A stretch of DNA of 64,000 nucleotides from an uncultured Algibacter sp. (GTDB lineage Bacteria > Bacteroidota > Bacteroidia > Flavobacteriales > Flavobacteriaceae). Below the pieces are notes generated by a model that had not been told where the DNA came from, did not search any database, and worked only from the letters and a program-made list of their open reading frames with translations. The stretch covers positions 248,001 to 312,000 of the forward strand of contig NZ_CANKXG010000003.1 of NCBI RefSeq assembly GCF_947487575.1. The letters run 5' to 3'. This document shows positions 7,793 to 17,295 of the stretch, one piece after another (the first letter of the stretch is position 1; each line of letters begins with the position of its first letter). The position numbers were made by a program, and so were the translations under genes.

Positions 7793-9631
7793 ATGCTTAC
7801 ACTTTTAATTATTTTAGGTATTACAATAGGGCTTTTTGTTTGGGGTAAATTCACACCAGATATTGTAGCGCTTATGTCCATGTTAAGCTTATTTTTATTT
7901 GGCATCTTAGACCTTCCTGAAACTCTTAGCGGGTTTAGTAACCCTACAGTAATAATGATTGCTTCCTTATTTATTATTGGAGAAGGTTTATCTCAAACAG
8001 GATGGACAGCATTAGCAGGACAAAAATTTGTTAAATGGGCTGGTAAAAGTGTTCCTAAGCTATTAGTATTAGTTACCTTAGGCTCTGGTATTTTATCTGG
8101 TTTTGTAAGCAATACCGGAACTGTTGCTACATTACTACCAGTTACTGTATCTGCCGCATATAAAATGGGCACATTGCCTTCAAAATTATTAATGCCTGTT
8201 GCTTTTGGGTCAAATACTGGAGGTTTATTGACATTAACGGGTACACCTCCAAATATTATTGCCAGTAATGCCTTAGTAGAAAATGGGTTCGAATCCTTTT
8301 CATTTTTTGAATTTGCCCTCATTGGCTTGCCATTGCTACTTATTTCAATTTTATATTTCCGTTTTATTGGTTATAAATTATTGCCAAAAAACACCTCTGA
8401 AAATCAGCCAATAAATATAGATTCTGAAATGCATCAATGGATTGAAAATTATAGTATTGATGAAAATATTTATCGTCTAAGAGTCCGCTCTATGTCTCCA
8501 TTACTAAATACTACGATTGGTGAATGGGACTTCGATAATAAACATAATGTTTCAATAATTAGATTAAGACGACGATTTCCTAATTTAGTAAAAGGTGTGA
8601 AACCGTATGTTGAATTTCCAACACCAGATACAATTTTACAATATCATGATATTATTACAGTAAAAGGGAAGACAGAAGATGTTGATAATTTAATTCTAAA
8701 ATTTAAACTCAATTTAATTCCTTTTAAAAACAATAATGATGATTTAAAGGATGAGTTCATAAATCAGGAAGTAGGTATGGCTGAAATGATTGTGACACCC
8801 AAATCGCTTTTTTTAGGACACAACATACCTATGGGACTATATTTGGAACAAGCTGGTATTCAACTATTGGCAGCCTCAAGAAACAACAAACCTTTAAAAG
8901 ATAAAAACGTTGCTGTAAAAGCTGGAGATGCGTTTATTATTAGAGGTACATGGGAACGCATAGAACATTTAAAAAGTGTTTATAAAAATCTTGTCATTTC
9001 TGGAAGCCCAGAAAGTATGGCTAAAGATGTAAATAAGCTAACCTTTAAATCATATATATCGCTAGCAATGCTTTTATTAATGATTGTATTATTAGTTTTT
9101 AAAATTGTTCCTGGAGCAATTGCAGCTATGATTTCTGCAGGTGTTATTTTATTGACTGGTTGTGTACCAATGGCTAAAGCATATAAAGGTATTAGTTGGA
9201 TAAGTGTCGTAATGATTGCAGCAATGATTCCTATGGGTATTGCGCTTCAAAAAACGGGTGTTGCGGAACTTGCTGCCAATAGCTTGGTTACTAATTTAGG
9301 AAGTATACACCCTATTGTTTTATTAGGTGGCATATTTTTATTAACTACTGGTTTTAGTCAAGCCATTAATAACTCAGCTACTGCTGTTTTAATGGCACCA
9401 ATAGCCATATTAGCCGCCACGTCTTTAAATATTTCACCCGAACCATTTATGATTGTTGTTGCCATTAGTGCATCTACTGCTTTTTTAACCCCCGTTGGCA
9501 CAACAACCAATGCCATGGTTATGGCTGCGGGCGATTATAAATTTATGGATTATGTAAAAGTTGGTACACCTTTATTACTACTATTTTTTATTTTATCTTT
9601 GATTTTAGTGCCTATGATTTGGCCTTTTTAG
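7793..9631 (+). CDS. SLC13/DASS-type permease with two TrkA-C domains
   Basis: This 612-residue inner-membrane transporter has the layout of the bacterial SLC13-like group: a first membrane half (about residues 1-200) and then two cytosolic RCK_C/TrkA-C domains (about 215-300 and 305-395). The second membrane half runs to the C-terminus. Signature stretches are SNTGTVATLLPVT and NTGGLLTLTGTPPN in the first half and the symmetrical NNSATAVLMAP and TPVGTTTNAMV in the second. Proteins of this type carry sulfate, dicarboxylates or similar anions with sodium. The substrate cannot be read from sequence. It stands alone between two terminated or divergent units. Confidence 0.85.
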   Translation: MLTLLIILGITIGLFVWGKFTPDIVALMSMLSLFLFGILDLPETLSGFSNPTVIMIASLFIIGEGLSQTGWTALAGQKFVKWAGKSVPKLLVLVTLGSGILSGFVSNTGTVATLLPVTVSAAYKMGTLPSKLLMPVAFGSNTGGLLTLTGTPPNIIASNALVENGFESFSFFEFALIGLPLLLISILYFRFIGYKLLPKNTSENQPINIDSEMHQWIENYSIDENIYRLRVRSMSPLLNTTIGEWDFDNKHNVSIIRLRRRFPNLVKGVKPYVEFPTPDTILQYHDIITVKGKTEDVDNLILKFKLNLIPFKNNNDDLKDEFINQEVGMAEMIVTPKSLFLGHNIPMGLYLEQAGIQLLAASRNNKPLKDKNVAVKAGDAFIIRGTWERIEHLKSVYKNLVISGSPESMAKDVNKLTFKSYISLAMLLLMIVLLVFKIVPGAIAAMISAGVILLTGCVPMAKAYKGISWISVVMIAAMIPMGIALQKTGVAELAANSLVTNLGSIHPIVLLGGIFLLTTGFSQAINNSATAVLMAPIAILAATSLNISPEPFMIVVAISASTAFLTPVGTTTNAMVMAAGDYKFMDYVKVGTPLLLLFFILSLILVPMIWPF

Positions 9632-9799
9632 ACGCCTTAATTATAAATTAGTATCACATACTAAAATTTCATTTTTAAATTACAAAGTATCTATCCTGCA
9701 GGTAAAATTGAAAGTTTCGTGTTTTTTTCCATATTTTTATTTTTTTTAATAAATTTCGCTATTGTAATGAAACAAACCTCGAATTAATAATTAAATGAG

Positions 9800-11398
9800 A
9801 TGAAAACATCTACTAAAAACAAATCTTACAGCTACTACCTTATTTCTCTCTGCCTTTTTTTGATGGGACAATTTATAAACGCTCAAGAAGGCATGCCTTT
9901 AAATAGTAATTATTTAATTGAAAATGGTATTTCGCCTAGAGTTTTAGATGCCGCAGCTAGTGAACTTTTACAAGATGGTAGTTTTATCCAAAATTTAAGC
10001 ATAACTATCGCTTTACAAGACAATTCTACAAGGACATACAAAACTCAAATTATTTATGATCCTTCTTTTAAGGATGGAAAAGACATAAGATTTGTTGTCG
10101 AAACAGGCACTTTTAATAAAAATGAAATTAAACAGTTAAAAAAAGCTATTGAAAAAAGTCATAAAATGGGGCGGTTATCCCGCAAGTATTTATATGATGA
10201 AACGTCTTTAAAACTCATCTCATCTAATTATAATGAACAAATTATAAGCTTTAAATATTCTAAAGATGATATTGAACCCGAACTTCAGGATATAAAAAAG
10301 TTAACAGGGAAAATACATATTGTAGATGGCGTACTCAACAAAGTTGTGCTTTCAAATACAAAACCGCTTTCTCAAGGAAAATCAGACTATACAAAAACTG
10401 TATTTTATGAAAAAATTGAAACTCAAAAAGGATATATTGTTTCCTATATAGAAGAAAAGTTTCGCATTAAAGACATCAAGTATACAATGAATTTTACCAC
10501 TTCTGATTATAAAACTTCAGAAGGTAAAACAATTACTTGGTCTGGAAAGGAAAATATATCTGAATTCCTATCCCAAGAAACAGCAAAAGATACTGTTAAC
10601 GTAACCTTAGGATGGGCATTACCTATTTGGGGAAAACCTGCTACAAAATTAGGGTATGGCTTACCTAGACCAATAGGATTAAATGCTATTGTACACACGC
10701 AAGAATCAACACTAGATTTTACGGGACTAGGCATTAGTTTGAATGATGGTAAAATTAACCCTTTAAATGATTTATTTGATATAGAAGGCTCCTTTCTAAC
10801 CGAAAACACCACCACATATATGGTAAGAAGCGATGTTTGGATCTTCCCGTTTCTTAATGTTATGGGGCTTGTTGGTACTTTAGATAATAGTATTAGCGGT
10901 AATTTAATTTTAGACCAGGAATTAAGAGAAACCTTAGTTAACCTTGCTCCTGCTTTAGGATTAAATCCTGCCGACATACCTAGCCAAATCCCATTAAATG
11001 TTGATGTTACTGCTAATTTATATGGAGGAGGTTTAACTTTAGCTGGTGGTATTGATGATGTTTTTTTTAGTGCTAACTACCAATTTATTTTAGCAAATGT
11101 TAAAGAAGCAAATACCTCAACCTTAGTACATTCATTATTACCGTTGGTAGGCTACAGATTGCCTTACGATTTTAACATTATGGCTGGAGCATTAGGGCAA
11201 TTTTATGATTCTGATATTAAAGGTTTTATAGAAACCGATACTGGAGATGTTTTAAATTATAATGTGAGTTTTGAACCTATAGTATGGAACGGATTAGTAG
11301 GTGTTTATAAAGGCTTTGGCAAACATTGGGATTTATTATTTCAAGTAGGCTTTGGTGATAGAAAAACTACAACAGTTCAATTCGGCTATCGTTTTTAA
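9800..11398 (+). CDS. Probable outer-membrane protein, unknown function
   Basis: The 532-residue product has an N-terminal signal peptide with likely cleavage after FINAQ. The first half is mixed, with a basic amphipathic segment (KNEIKQLKKAIEKSHKMG). The second half is a run of alternating strands with many glycines and aromatics, closing in TTVQFGYRF, a typical last strand of a beta-barrel ending in Phe. I therefore expect an outer-membrane barrel with a periplasmic N-terminal domain. I do not recognise the family. ATG 9800 is preferred because the signal peptide starts there. Confidence 0.7.
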   Translation: MKTSTKNKSYSYYLISLCLFLMGQFINAQEGMPLNSNYLIENGISPRVLDAAASELLQDGSFIQNLSITIALQDNSTRTYKTQIIYDPSFKDGKDIRFVVETGTFNKNEIKQLKKAIEKSHKMGRLSRKYLYDETSLKLISSNYNEQIISFKYSKDDIEPELQDIKKLTGKIHIVDGVLNKVVLSNTKPLSQGKSDYTKTVFYEKIETQKGYIVSYIEEKFRIKDIKYTMNFTTSDYKTSEGKTITWSGKENISEFLSQETAKDTVNVTLGWALPIWGKPATKLGYGLPRPIGLNAIVHTQESTLDFTGLGISLNDGKINPLNDLFDIEGSFLTENTTTYMVRSDVWIFPFLNVMGLVGTLDNSISGNLILDQELRETLVNLAPALGLNPADIPSQIPLNVDVTANLYGGGLTLAGGIDDVFFSANYQFILANVKEANTSTLVHSLLPLVGYRLPYDFNIMAGALGQFYDSDIKGFIETDTGDVLNYNVSFEPIVWNGLVGVYKGFGKHWDLLFQVGFGDRKTTTVQFGYRF

Positions 11399-11532
11399 CT
11401 TAGTTTTATAGATTTAATAATTTCATTAAGGCTGAAATTCCATATTATTTTTGTTATATATTGAACTCTAATAAATTCTATATCTTTACCTTATTCTTGT
11501 TATAACATAATCATGTGGTATTATAATTTTAT

Positions 11533-12360
11533 TTAAATCTTTATTTGTTGACCTTCCCTAGCTAAAAAACAATTCGGAAATCGTTTTTGGCATTGCTTTT
11601 CTATATTTCTTAAAAATTCATCATTATGCTCAGGATCATGATGTGTAAGAAACAATTTCTTTATTCCAGCTAGTTCTGCCACTTCGATAGCCTGTTCCCA
11701 ACTACTATGCCCCCAACCCCTATGATTAAAAAGCTGTTCTGGTGTATATTGAGCGTCATGAATCAAAACATCAGCACTCTTGCAAAAATCGACTACTTTT
11801 TGATCTATTTCTTCACCATGTTCAATATCAGTACAGTAAACCAATATTTTTCCTTCAACTTCTAATCTATATCCATAAGCACCTCCTGGATGATTATGTT
11901 TATTAACAAGAAGCTTCCCTCCATCAAAAGACAATTCATCAGACTTGTTTATAGTAAATGTGAAATTTGCACCCATATTATCTATTAATATTGGAAAATA
12001 AGTACTTTCCATTTGTTTTGACAAAACATTCTTTAAATCATCAACAGGAGGAGTATCGGATAAAATAAAAAATTCAATATGTTTAGTTTTATCATAAGCT
12101 GGTGCAAAAAAAGGGAATCCCTGAATATGGTCCCAATGGAAGTGCGAAAAAGTAATGAATATTTTATTCTTTTCAGAAAAGACTTGATGAATCAATTTTT
12201 TTCCTAACTGTCGTATACCTGTACCTGCATCAAAAATAAGAACACTTTCTCCTAAAGTATTTCCAGAAACGGCAACACAAGTTGTATTTCCTCCAAATTC
12301 TTGAAATCCTGATTCACATACGGGTATAGAACCTCTAGTTCCGTAAAATGTTATAATCAT
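11533..12360 (-). CDS. Metallo-beta-lactamase-fold hydrolase
   Basis: The 275-residue cytosolic protein starts MIITFYGTRGSIPV, typical of the PhnP/RNase Z-like subgroup. It has the metal-binding motif SHFHWDHIQG near residues 70-80, a third metal ligand region in YCTDIEHGE and a late HHDPEHND. Relatives cleave cyclic nucleotides, cyclic phosphodiesters or RNA precursors; the exact substrate is unknown. It is transcribed divergently from the HtrA-like gene at 12420, with only 59 bases between them. Confidence 0.85.
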   Translation of the reverse strand: MIITFYGTRGSIPVCESGFQEFGGNTTCVAVSGNTLGESVLIFDAGTGIRQLGKKLIHQVFSEKNKIFITFSHFHWDHIQGFPFFAPAYDKTKHIEFFILSDTPPVDDLKNVLSKQMESTYFPILIDNMGANFTFTINKSDELSFDGGKLLVNKHNHPGGAYGYRLEVEGKILVYCTDIEHGEEIDQKVVDFCKSADVLIHDAQYTPEQLFNHRGWGHSSWEQAIEVAELAGIKKLFLTHHDPEHNDEFLRNIEKQCQKRFPNCFLAREGQQIKI

Positions 12361-12419
12361 TTAGTTATTTTATTAGTAACTTTAGACCTTCTATAAAGAT
12401 AATAATTTACAATTGAAAT

Positions 12420-13442
12420 ATGAAAAAAACAATTTTGACGTGTACTATTTGTACATTATTTTTTATATCATTAGGAGCTCAAGACCTTTCTTCTATTTAC
12501 GAAAAAGTAAGTCCTGCGGTTGTTGCTATTTATACCAAAGAAAATAATATAGTAACCTCACCAAACAATGTTTCTCAAACGGTTACAAATTCAGGATTAG
12601 GATCTGGCTTTATGATCTCTAATAAATTAGTGGTTACGGCAGCACATGTTGTAAAAGTACCTGATATTTTAGTTGTACAATTTGCAGATGGAGAAACGAT
12701 TCCAGCCAAAGTAATCACTTCTTATGAAGGTGCAGACATTGCATTATTAGAGTTATCAAGACAAAAGATGAATGCTACAGTTGTAAGGTTTGGAGACTCA
12801 GACCGAATGAAAATTGGACAACGGGTGTTTGTTATTGGCGTACCGTTAGGCTTAGGCTTTTCCTTATCTTCAGGTTATATTAGCGCATTTAAAAAACAAT
12901 CTCTTGGAAGAAATCCATTTACAAATACCGAGTATATTCAAACCGATGCTGCTATAAATCAAGGCAATTCAGGAGGTCCTATGTTTAATTTAGATGGGGA
13001 CGTTATTGGCATTGTGAGTCATATAACATCCAAATCAGGAGGGTCAGACGGTATAGGCTATGCTTCAACTTCAAACTTAGCTGCCAAATTATTATTAAAC
13101 AACAAAATGCCTTGGTTTGGAGCAGAATTGTACTCCCTTTCTGGGAATGAAGCAAAATTATTTAATTTACCGCAAAACAGTGGTCTACTGGTCCAACGTA
13201 TTGCTTCAAATTCTTTATTTGATAAAATGGATATAAAAGAAGGCGGTATAGAAGTAACCATTGGACTTCGAAAACTAATAATGGGCGGTGATATTATATT
13301 GGCTTTTAATGACATAACATATGATATTACAGATTACACTCTATTGAAAATAGCTGATTTTGCAAATAGTTTAGAAAAAAAGCCTAAATTTGAAATGACG
13401 GTATTACGAGGTGGAAAAATTATTAAATTGCAATCTAAATAA
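12420..13442 (+). CDS. HtrA/DegP-like trypsin-fold serine protease with PDZ domain
   Basis: The 340-residue secreted protease has a signal peptide ending near SLGAQ and a trypsin-like domain with the full triad: His in TAAHVV (about 73), Asp in GADIALLEL (about 105) and Ser in NQGNSGGPM (about 182). One C-terminal PDZ-like domain follows (SGLLVQRIASNSLFDK, IMGGDIILAFNDI). Canonical DegP has two PDZ domains, so this is closer to the DegS-like layout, but it has a cleavable-looking signal. The stop is 8 bases before a barrel-protein gene, which in turn abuts a second one. The array suggests a shared outer-membrane task. Confidence 0.88.
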   Translation: MKKTILTCTICTLFFISLGAQDLSSIYEKVSPAVVAIYTKENNIVTSPNNVSQTVTNSGLGSGFMISNKLVVTAAHVVKVPDILVVQFADGETIPAKVITSYEGADIALLELSRQKMNATVVRFGDSDRMKIGQRVFVIGVPLGLGFSLSSGYISAFKKQSLGRNPFTNTEYIQTDAAINQGNSGGPMFNLDGDVIGIVSHITSKSGGSDGIGYASTSNLAAKLLLNNKMPWFGAELYSLSGNEAKLFNLPQNSGLLVQRIASNSLFDKMDIKEGGIEVTIGLRKLIMGGDIILAFNDITYDITDYTLLKIADFANSLEKKPKFEMTVLRGGKIIKLQSK

Positions 13443-13450
13443 CTCATCTT

Positions 13451-14098
13451 TTGAATCAAAAAAAATATTATTTATTCATATTAGCTGTATCGATTTTAAG
13501 TTTCAATGCTACCTCACAAAATATAGATTCTTTAGATACTGCTTTTAGAAAAGGGCGTTGGTTAACAGGGTTATCTGGAACTATTAGCTCATCCACAACC
13601 GAAGTAAAAAATGCTGATTTCAAAAGCTCATCAAATAATTATGGAATTAATATAGAAACAGGAAAATTCATTAAAGATCGTTTTCTATTAGGAGGTAGAT
13701 TTCAAGCCAATCAAAGTAGTACGAACGGTACTGTTGAAAGAACTACTGAAACCTTTTATATAGGGCCTTTTACCAATTATTATTTAACCGACAATAAAAC
13801 AGGGTCACTGTTCGCTACTGCTTCTCTAGGTTATGTAAGATATAGGGATGAAACGCAGCTGCAACTAGTTCAAGAAAATGGTGAAGGCGGCGGTTTAGGA
13901 GCCATTGTTGGTTTAGGATATTCATATACAATAAACGATTTTATAGCTTTTGATTTAGGCTTAAATGTTAACTTGTTTTGGGTTGATATCGAGCAAGAAT
14001 CTTTACCAAGTCAAACCGTTGCTAATACAAGTATAGCATCAAATGACATTTCTTTTTCTTTTGGTTTTAATATTATACTTGATGATTTCTTTTTTTAA
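13451..14098 (+). CDS. Outer-membrane beta-barrel protein (OmpW/OmpX-like size)
   Basis: This is a 215-residue protein with a signal peptide (cleavage near NATSQ) and a small barrel of about eight strands (GINIETGKFI, FYIGPFTNYYL, ISFSFGFNIIL) ending DDFFF. The frame starts with TTG at 13451; there is no ATG before the signal peptide, so TTG is the likely start. The gene lies 8 bases after the protease and directly abuts the BamA-like gene, implying translational coupling. Specific role unknown. Confidence 0.75.
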   Translation: MNQKKYYLFILAVSILSFNATSQNIDSLDTAFRKGRWLTGLSGTISSSTTEVKNADFKSSSNNYGINIETGKFIKDRFLLGGRFQANQSSTNGTVERTTETFYIGPFTNYYLTDNKTGSLFATASLGYVRYRDETQLQLVQENGEGGGLGAIVGLGYSYTINDFIAFDLGLNVNLFWVDIEQESLPSQTVANTSIASNDISFSFGFNIILDDFFF

Positions 14099-15214
14099 AT
14101 GAAAAAAATACTCATATATAGCTGTTTATTACTTTTCACCTTTTCTTCGTTCAGTCAAAGGAAAGATGAAAACAATGTCATTAAGACTGATACAATTTCT
14201 AGTAATAAAGATTATCAACTAATCGCAATTCCCATTGCTTTTTTTACGCCAGAAACTGGTTTTGGTTTTGGTGGAGGTGGACAATTATTCTTCTTAAAAA
14301 AAGAGAATACATTTAAGAACCGATTATCAAATGTTATATTCAGTGGTATTTACACCCTTAATGAACAACTCATTTTTGAAATTACTCCTCAAGTTTATTT
14401 TGGAGGAGGGAATTATTTTATTGATGCACATTATTTATTAGAAATATACCCTAATTCATTTTGGGGTGTTGGAAACAGCACACCGGACACAAATGAGGAA
14501 ATATACAACCAAACAACACATGCTTTGAATATTTCATTCTTGAAACGATTACCCCCAGATCTTAATTTTGGATTTCAATTTGTATTCAAGAACCATGAAA
14601 TCACAGAAATAAAAGAAGGCGGTATTTTGGAGACTCAAGATATTATAGGAAATAGAAGAACTGTTGTCGCAGGGTTAGGAGCTGTTTTCAATTATGATAC
14701 CCGTGATAATGTTGGTTCTCCAAATAAGGGCTTTTACTATCAAGCTAAAGCACTATTTTCGGGTGAAATATTTGGTGCAACTTCCGGATTTAACAAATTC
14801 ACTCTTGATTTAAGAGAGTATTTACCAATAAGTAAAAATGGTCTTTTGGCATTTCAATTGTATTCCGAAAATAATTTTGGAGATGTTCCCTTCCAGGCTC
14901 TTGCAAGCTATGGTGGTGGCTCTAGAGCTAGAGGCTATTTTTATGGACGCTACATTGATAAACATATGTACGTATCTCAAGTTGAATTTCGCTGGCGAAT
15001 TAAGCCGCGATGGACGCTTGCTACATTCGGACTAGCCGGAGAAGTCGCTAATGAACCTGAAGACTTTTTTAGCATAAAAAACATAAAACCTAGTCTAGGA
15101 ATTGGTGCACGCTATAAAATATTTAAGGACAAGGACACATGGTTACGCTTAGATATAGGCTCTGGAGTAAATGGTAATAATGGTTTTTATTTTGGTATAA
15201 ATGAAGCCTTCTAG
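14099..15214 (+). CDS. BamA/TamA-type (Omp85-like) outer-membrane protein
   Basis: The 371-residue product has a signal peptide ending at SSFSQ and resembles the C-terminal surface-antigen barrel domain of the Omp85 superfamily. Visible features are FGFGGGGQLFFL, YDTRDNVGSPNKGFYYQ (the usual RxxP-like strand turn) and a GSRARGYFYGRYID segment resembling the conserved loop-6 VRGY/F motif, ending in YFGINEAF with terminal Phe. POTRA domains are absent or reduced to the first 35 residues. Its ATG follows immediately after the previous gene's stop. It may assemble or export a substrate with the upstream protease and barrel, which is inference. Confidence 0.78.
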   Translation: MKKILIYSCLLLFTFSSFSQRKDENNVIKTDTISSNKDYQLIAIPIAFFTPETGFGFGGGGQLFFLKKENTFKNRLSNVIFSGIYTLNEQLIFEITPQVYFGGGNYFIDAHYLLEIYPNSFWGVGNSTPDTNEEIYNQTTHALNISFLKRLPPDLNFGFQFVFKNHEITEIKEGGILETQDIIGNRRTVVAGLGAVFNYDTRDNVGSPNKGFYYQAKALFSGEIFGATSGFNKFTLDLREYLPISKNGLLAFQLYSENNFGDVPFQALASYGGGSRARGYFYGRYIDKHMYVSQVEFRWRIKPRWTLATFGLAGEVANEPEDFFSIKNIKPSLGIGARYKIFKDKDTWLRLDIGSGVNGNNGFYFGINEAF

Positions 15215-15587
15215 TGCTTATGAACTAATTAATAAATCCTCTTACATTATTAATCAAATAATTGCTAATATTGAAATTAAAATGCATTTTACACATAAAA
15301 TTTCATGAGACTACTGCCTTCTCTTATAAATTTTAGTTAAATTTATAAAACAATAAACTCAATTATGAATAATCGTATTAGTAACTATTCCTTTCGCTGA
15401 AAGTAATTATCTAAACCTCTTTAAATTATCTATTTAAAACCTTTTGTTTTTTTGAAATTCGTTAAATATATTTGACTTTTCAATTATTTTTGATTGAAAC
15501 TAAATAATACTTCAAATTCATTGGTTCAATAATTTTTGATCTGAAATTTGACTCGTACTAGTAAATGATAACAATAAAATCTATTAT
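15215..15587. other. Intergenic stretch with two related A/T-rich repeats
   Basis: There is no coding frame here. Two related elements, TTCAATTATTTTTGATTGAA at 15479 and TTCAATAATTTTTGATCTGA at 15525, lie 46 bp apart, upstream of the barrel gene at 15588. The first is an inverted repeat (TTCAAT and ATTGAA) and contains a TATTTTTG box. They may be regulator sites. Confidence 0.4.
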
Positions 15588-16241
15588 ATGAAATGTAATT
15601 TCCATTTAAGTCTGCTTTTTATATTAAGTATTAATATTCTGTTAGCCCAAAAATTTGAGTTAGAGGCAAATTATGGCTATGAATTAGGTGCTAAGCTCAC
15701 AGAAAAACCAAATGATATTAATTATTTAAAACTTGATTCAGGAAGTAATATTAATATTTCTGGAGGTGTTAATATTGGCGAGCAAATGTTAATTAAATTA
15801 TCATGGCATAATCAATCTACTTCTATTTTAATTAAAGACCAAGATGTTAGTATCAATGAATCGGATTTATCAGACATTAACCTAAATTTTATACTAGCGG
15901 GAGTAACTTATTACCTAACAGAAACAAAGTTACAACCCTATTTGGGTGCAGGAGTAGGAGCCGCATTTACAAGTTTTAAAAATCCAAATTTAGATATACT
16001 AAATAATAACATAAAAAAATCATCATACTACGCTGTAAATTTTGAGATTGGTGCTGTCTACTGGGTTAGTGAAAAAATTGGTATTAATTTAAAAAGTAGT
16101 ATATTTTCTCCTGTTAATTTTGAAGGGTTTAATTTACCTTTTGTCGATGACAGTGATGAAAATGAGTTGGAAGCTACTAAGAATATAAAATTCCTTGCCC
16201 CATACTTAAGTTTTAATATTGGGGTGATTTTTAGATTATAG
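15588..16241 (+). CDS. Outer-membrane beta-barrel protein (porin family-like)
   Basis: The 217-residue product has a signal peptide (cleavage near ILLAQ) and eight or so predicted strands. Examples are YGYELGAKL, LQPYLGAGVGAAFTSF and VNFEIGAVYWVSEKIGINLK. It ends LSFNIGVIFRL. The LQPYLGAGVG segment is typical of OmpW/OMP_b-brl proteins. It stands alone downstream of the repeat pair at 15479-15546, convergent with the operon at 16364-18411. Role unknown. Confidence 0.78.
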   Translation: MKCNFHLSLLFILSINILLAQKFELEANYGYELGAKLTEKPNDINYLKLDSGSNINISGGVNIGEQMLIKLSWHNQSTSILIKDQDVSINESDLSDINLNFILAGVTYYLTETKLQPYLGAGVGAAFTSFKNPNLDILNNNIKKSSYYAVNFEIGAVYWVSEKIGINLKSSIFSPVNFEGFNLPFVDDSDENELEATKNIKFLAPYLSFNIGVIFRL

Positions 16242-16363
16242 TGTTTTCGTTCTACATAAGAACAAATTGGCTCTATTAATAATCGGAAATTATAGGTAAA
16301 CCAATGTTTGAAATGAACTCAGACATAAAGTAAAATTATTTAAATTTTAACAGCTGAAGATAT

Positions 16364-16816
16364 TTAATTCCACCCTTTTCGAACATAAACATTCCATAAT
16401 ATTTTATCAAATGTTTTATAATGAATATCGAATTGTTTTTTAGTTAGCAACATTTTCATTTTTATATTCATACTCTTAACTATGTTATTCAATTCTTCTT
16501 TTATTTCATTTTTAGAATTCTTCTTTTCTTCTAATCTACTAAGCTGATTAATTTCTAAAATATGATTATGTAAAATTTTATAGTATTCAGCTTCTTTGTA
16601 TTTTGTTAAAGTCATTTCCTCCACATTATCTGAAAACCAATTTTGCATGTATTTTTCTTCAGACTTTGAATATATTTCATTTTTACTAATAGTGTCTTGT
16701 TCTTTGTCCTTAGTTTGAGAATTAACATTTAGAACGTTAAAAAGAAATAGAAGTATTACCCCAAGTAATAAATGGCTCTTTTTGAGTATTTTTAGTTTTC
16801 TAAAAAAAATAGTCAT
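16364..16816 (-). CDS. Secreted helical protein, paralogue of 17296-17727
   Basis: The 150-residue protein has a hydrophobic N-terminal segment (signal peptide or anchor, ending near VNSQ) and a charged, entirely helical mature part. Segments MTLTKYKEAEYY and MLLTKKQFDIHYKTFDKIL match MKLSEEERDEYY and VVLTPEQYVIHLETFNKII in 17296-17727, so the two arose by duplication. The short LTxxQ motif recalls Spy/CpxP-type periplasmic chaperones, but length and pattern are not diagnostic. It is the last gene of the four-gene minus-strand block starting at 18411. Confidence 0.65.
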   Translation of the reverse strand: MTIFFRKLKILKKSHLLLGVILLFLFNVLNVNSQTKDKEQDTISKNEIYSKSEEKYMQNWFSDNVEEMTLTKYKEAEYYKILHNHILEINQLSRLEEKKNSKNEIKEELNNIVKSMNIKMKMLLTKKQFDIHYKTFDKILWNVYVRKGWN

Positions 16817-16864
16817 AATTTATTTAGCATTTTTTTTATTTAATTATGTAAAAAGTATTTACTT

Positions 16865-17287
16865 CTACATCATAATATTTTTGATACCATCCTTGTATTC
16901 CTCTAAAGTTAAATCTTTGTTTGTATTAAACATATCTAGAGATTTACCCACAACATATTTAACATTACTTGGGTCAAATCCAATTGCTATTACCACTCTA
17001 TTTAACCATTTCTCTTTTGTGGCTTTTGATAAATTATCTTCATCGACAATTTGAGTAATTTTGTATAAACTTTCTAAACGCTTATTATACAGGTAAGGTG
17101 CTTTTATTTCATATTTCATATACAGATTGTCGTCAATTAACTCAAAATATTCTGTACTCGTAACACCTAATTTTTTCCCAAAATGTTGTAAAAAGACCTT
17201 TTCCTCATCAGTAGCATTATCATCTCTTAAAGTAATTTTCATAATAGAGGCAAAAGCCTCAAAATAAATACTTCTTGAATTACTCAT
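16865..17287 (-). CDS. Small cytosolic helical protein, possibly TerB-like
   Basis: The product has 140 residues, no signal peptide, and is all-helical. The start (YFEAFASIMKITLRDDN, then TDEEKVFLQHFGKKLG) resembles the TerB-like fold, in which an acidic turn after the first helix precedes a second conserved helix. The match is by pattern only. The gene sits between the two paralogous secreted proteins, 8 bases after 17296-17727, so the four genes are likely co-transcribed. No function can be given. Confidence 0.6.
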   Translation of the reverse strand: MSNSRSIYFEAFASIMKITLRDDNATDEEKVFLQHFGKKLGVTSTEYFELIDDNLYMKYEIKAPYLYNKRLESLYKITQIVDEDNLSKATKEKWLNRVVIAIGFDPSNVKYVVGKSLDMFNTNKDLTLEEYKDGIKNIMM

Positions 17288-17295
17288 ATCTAAAT

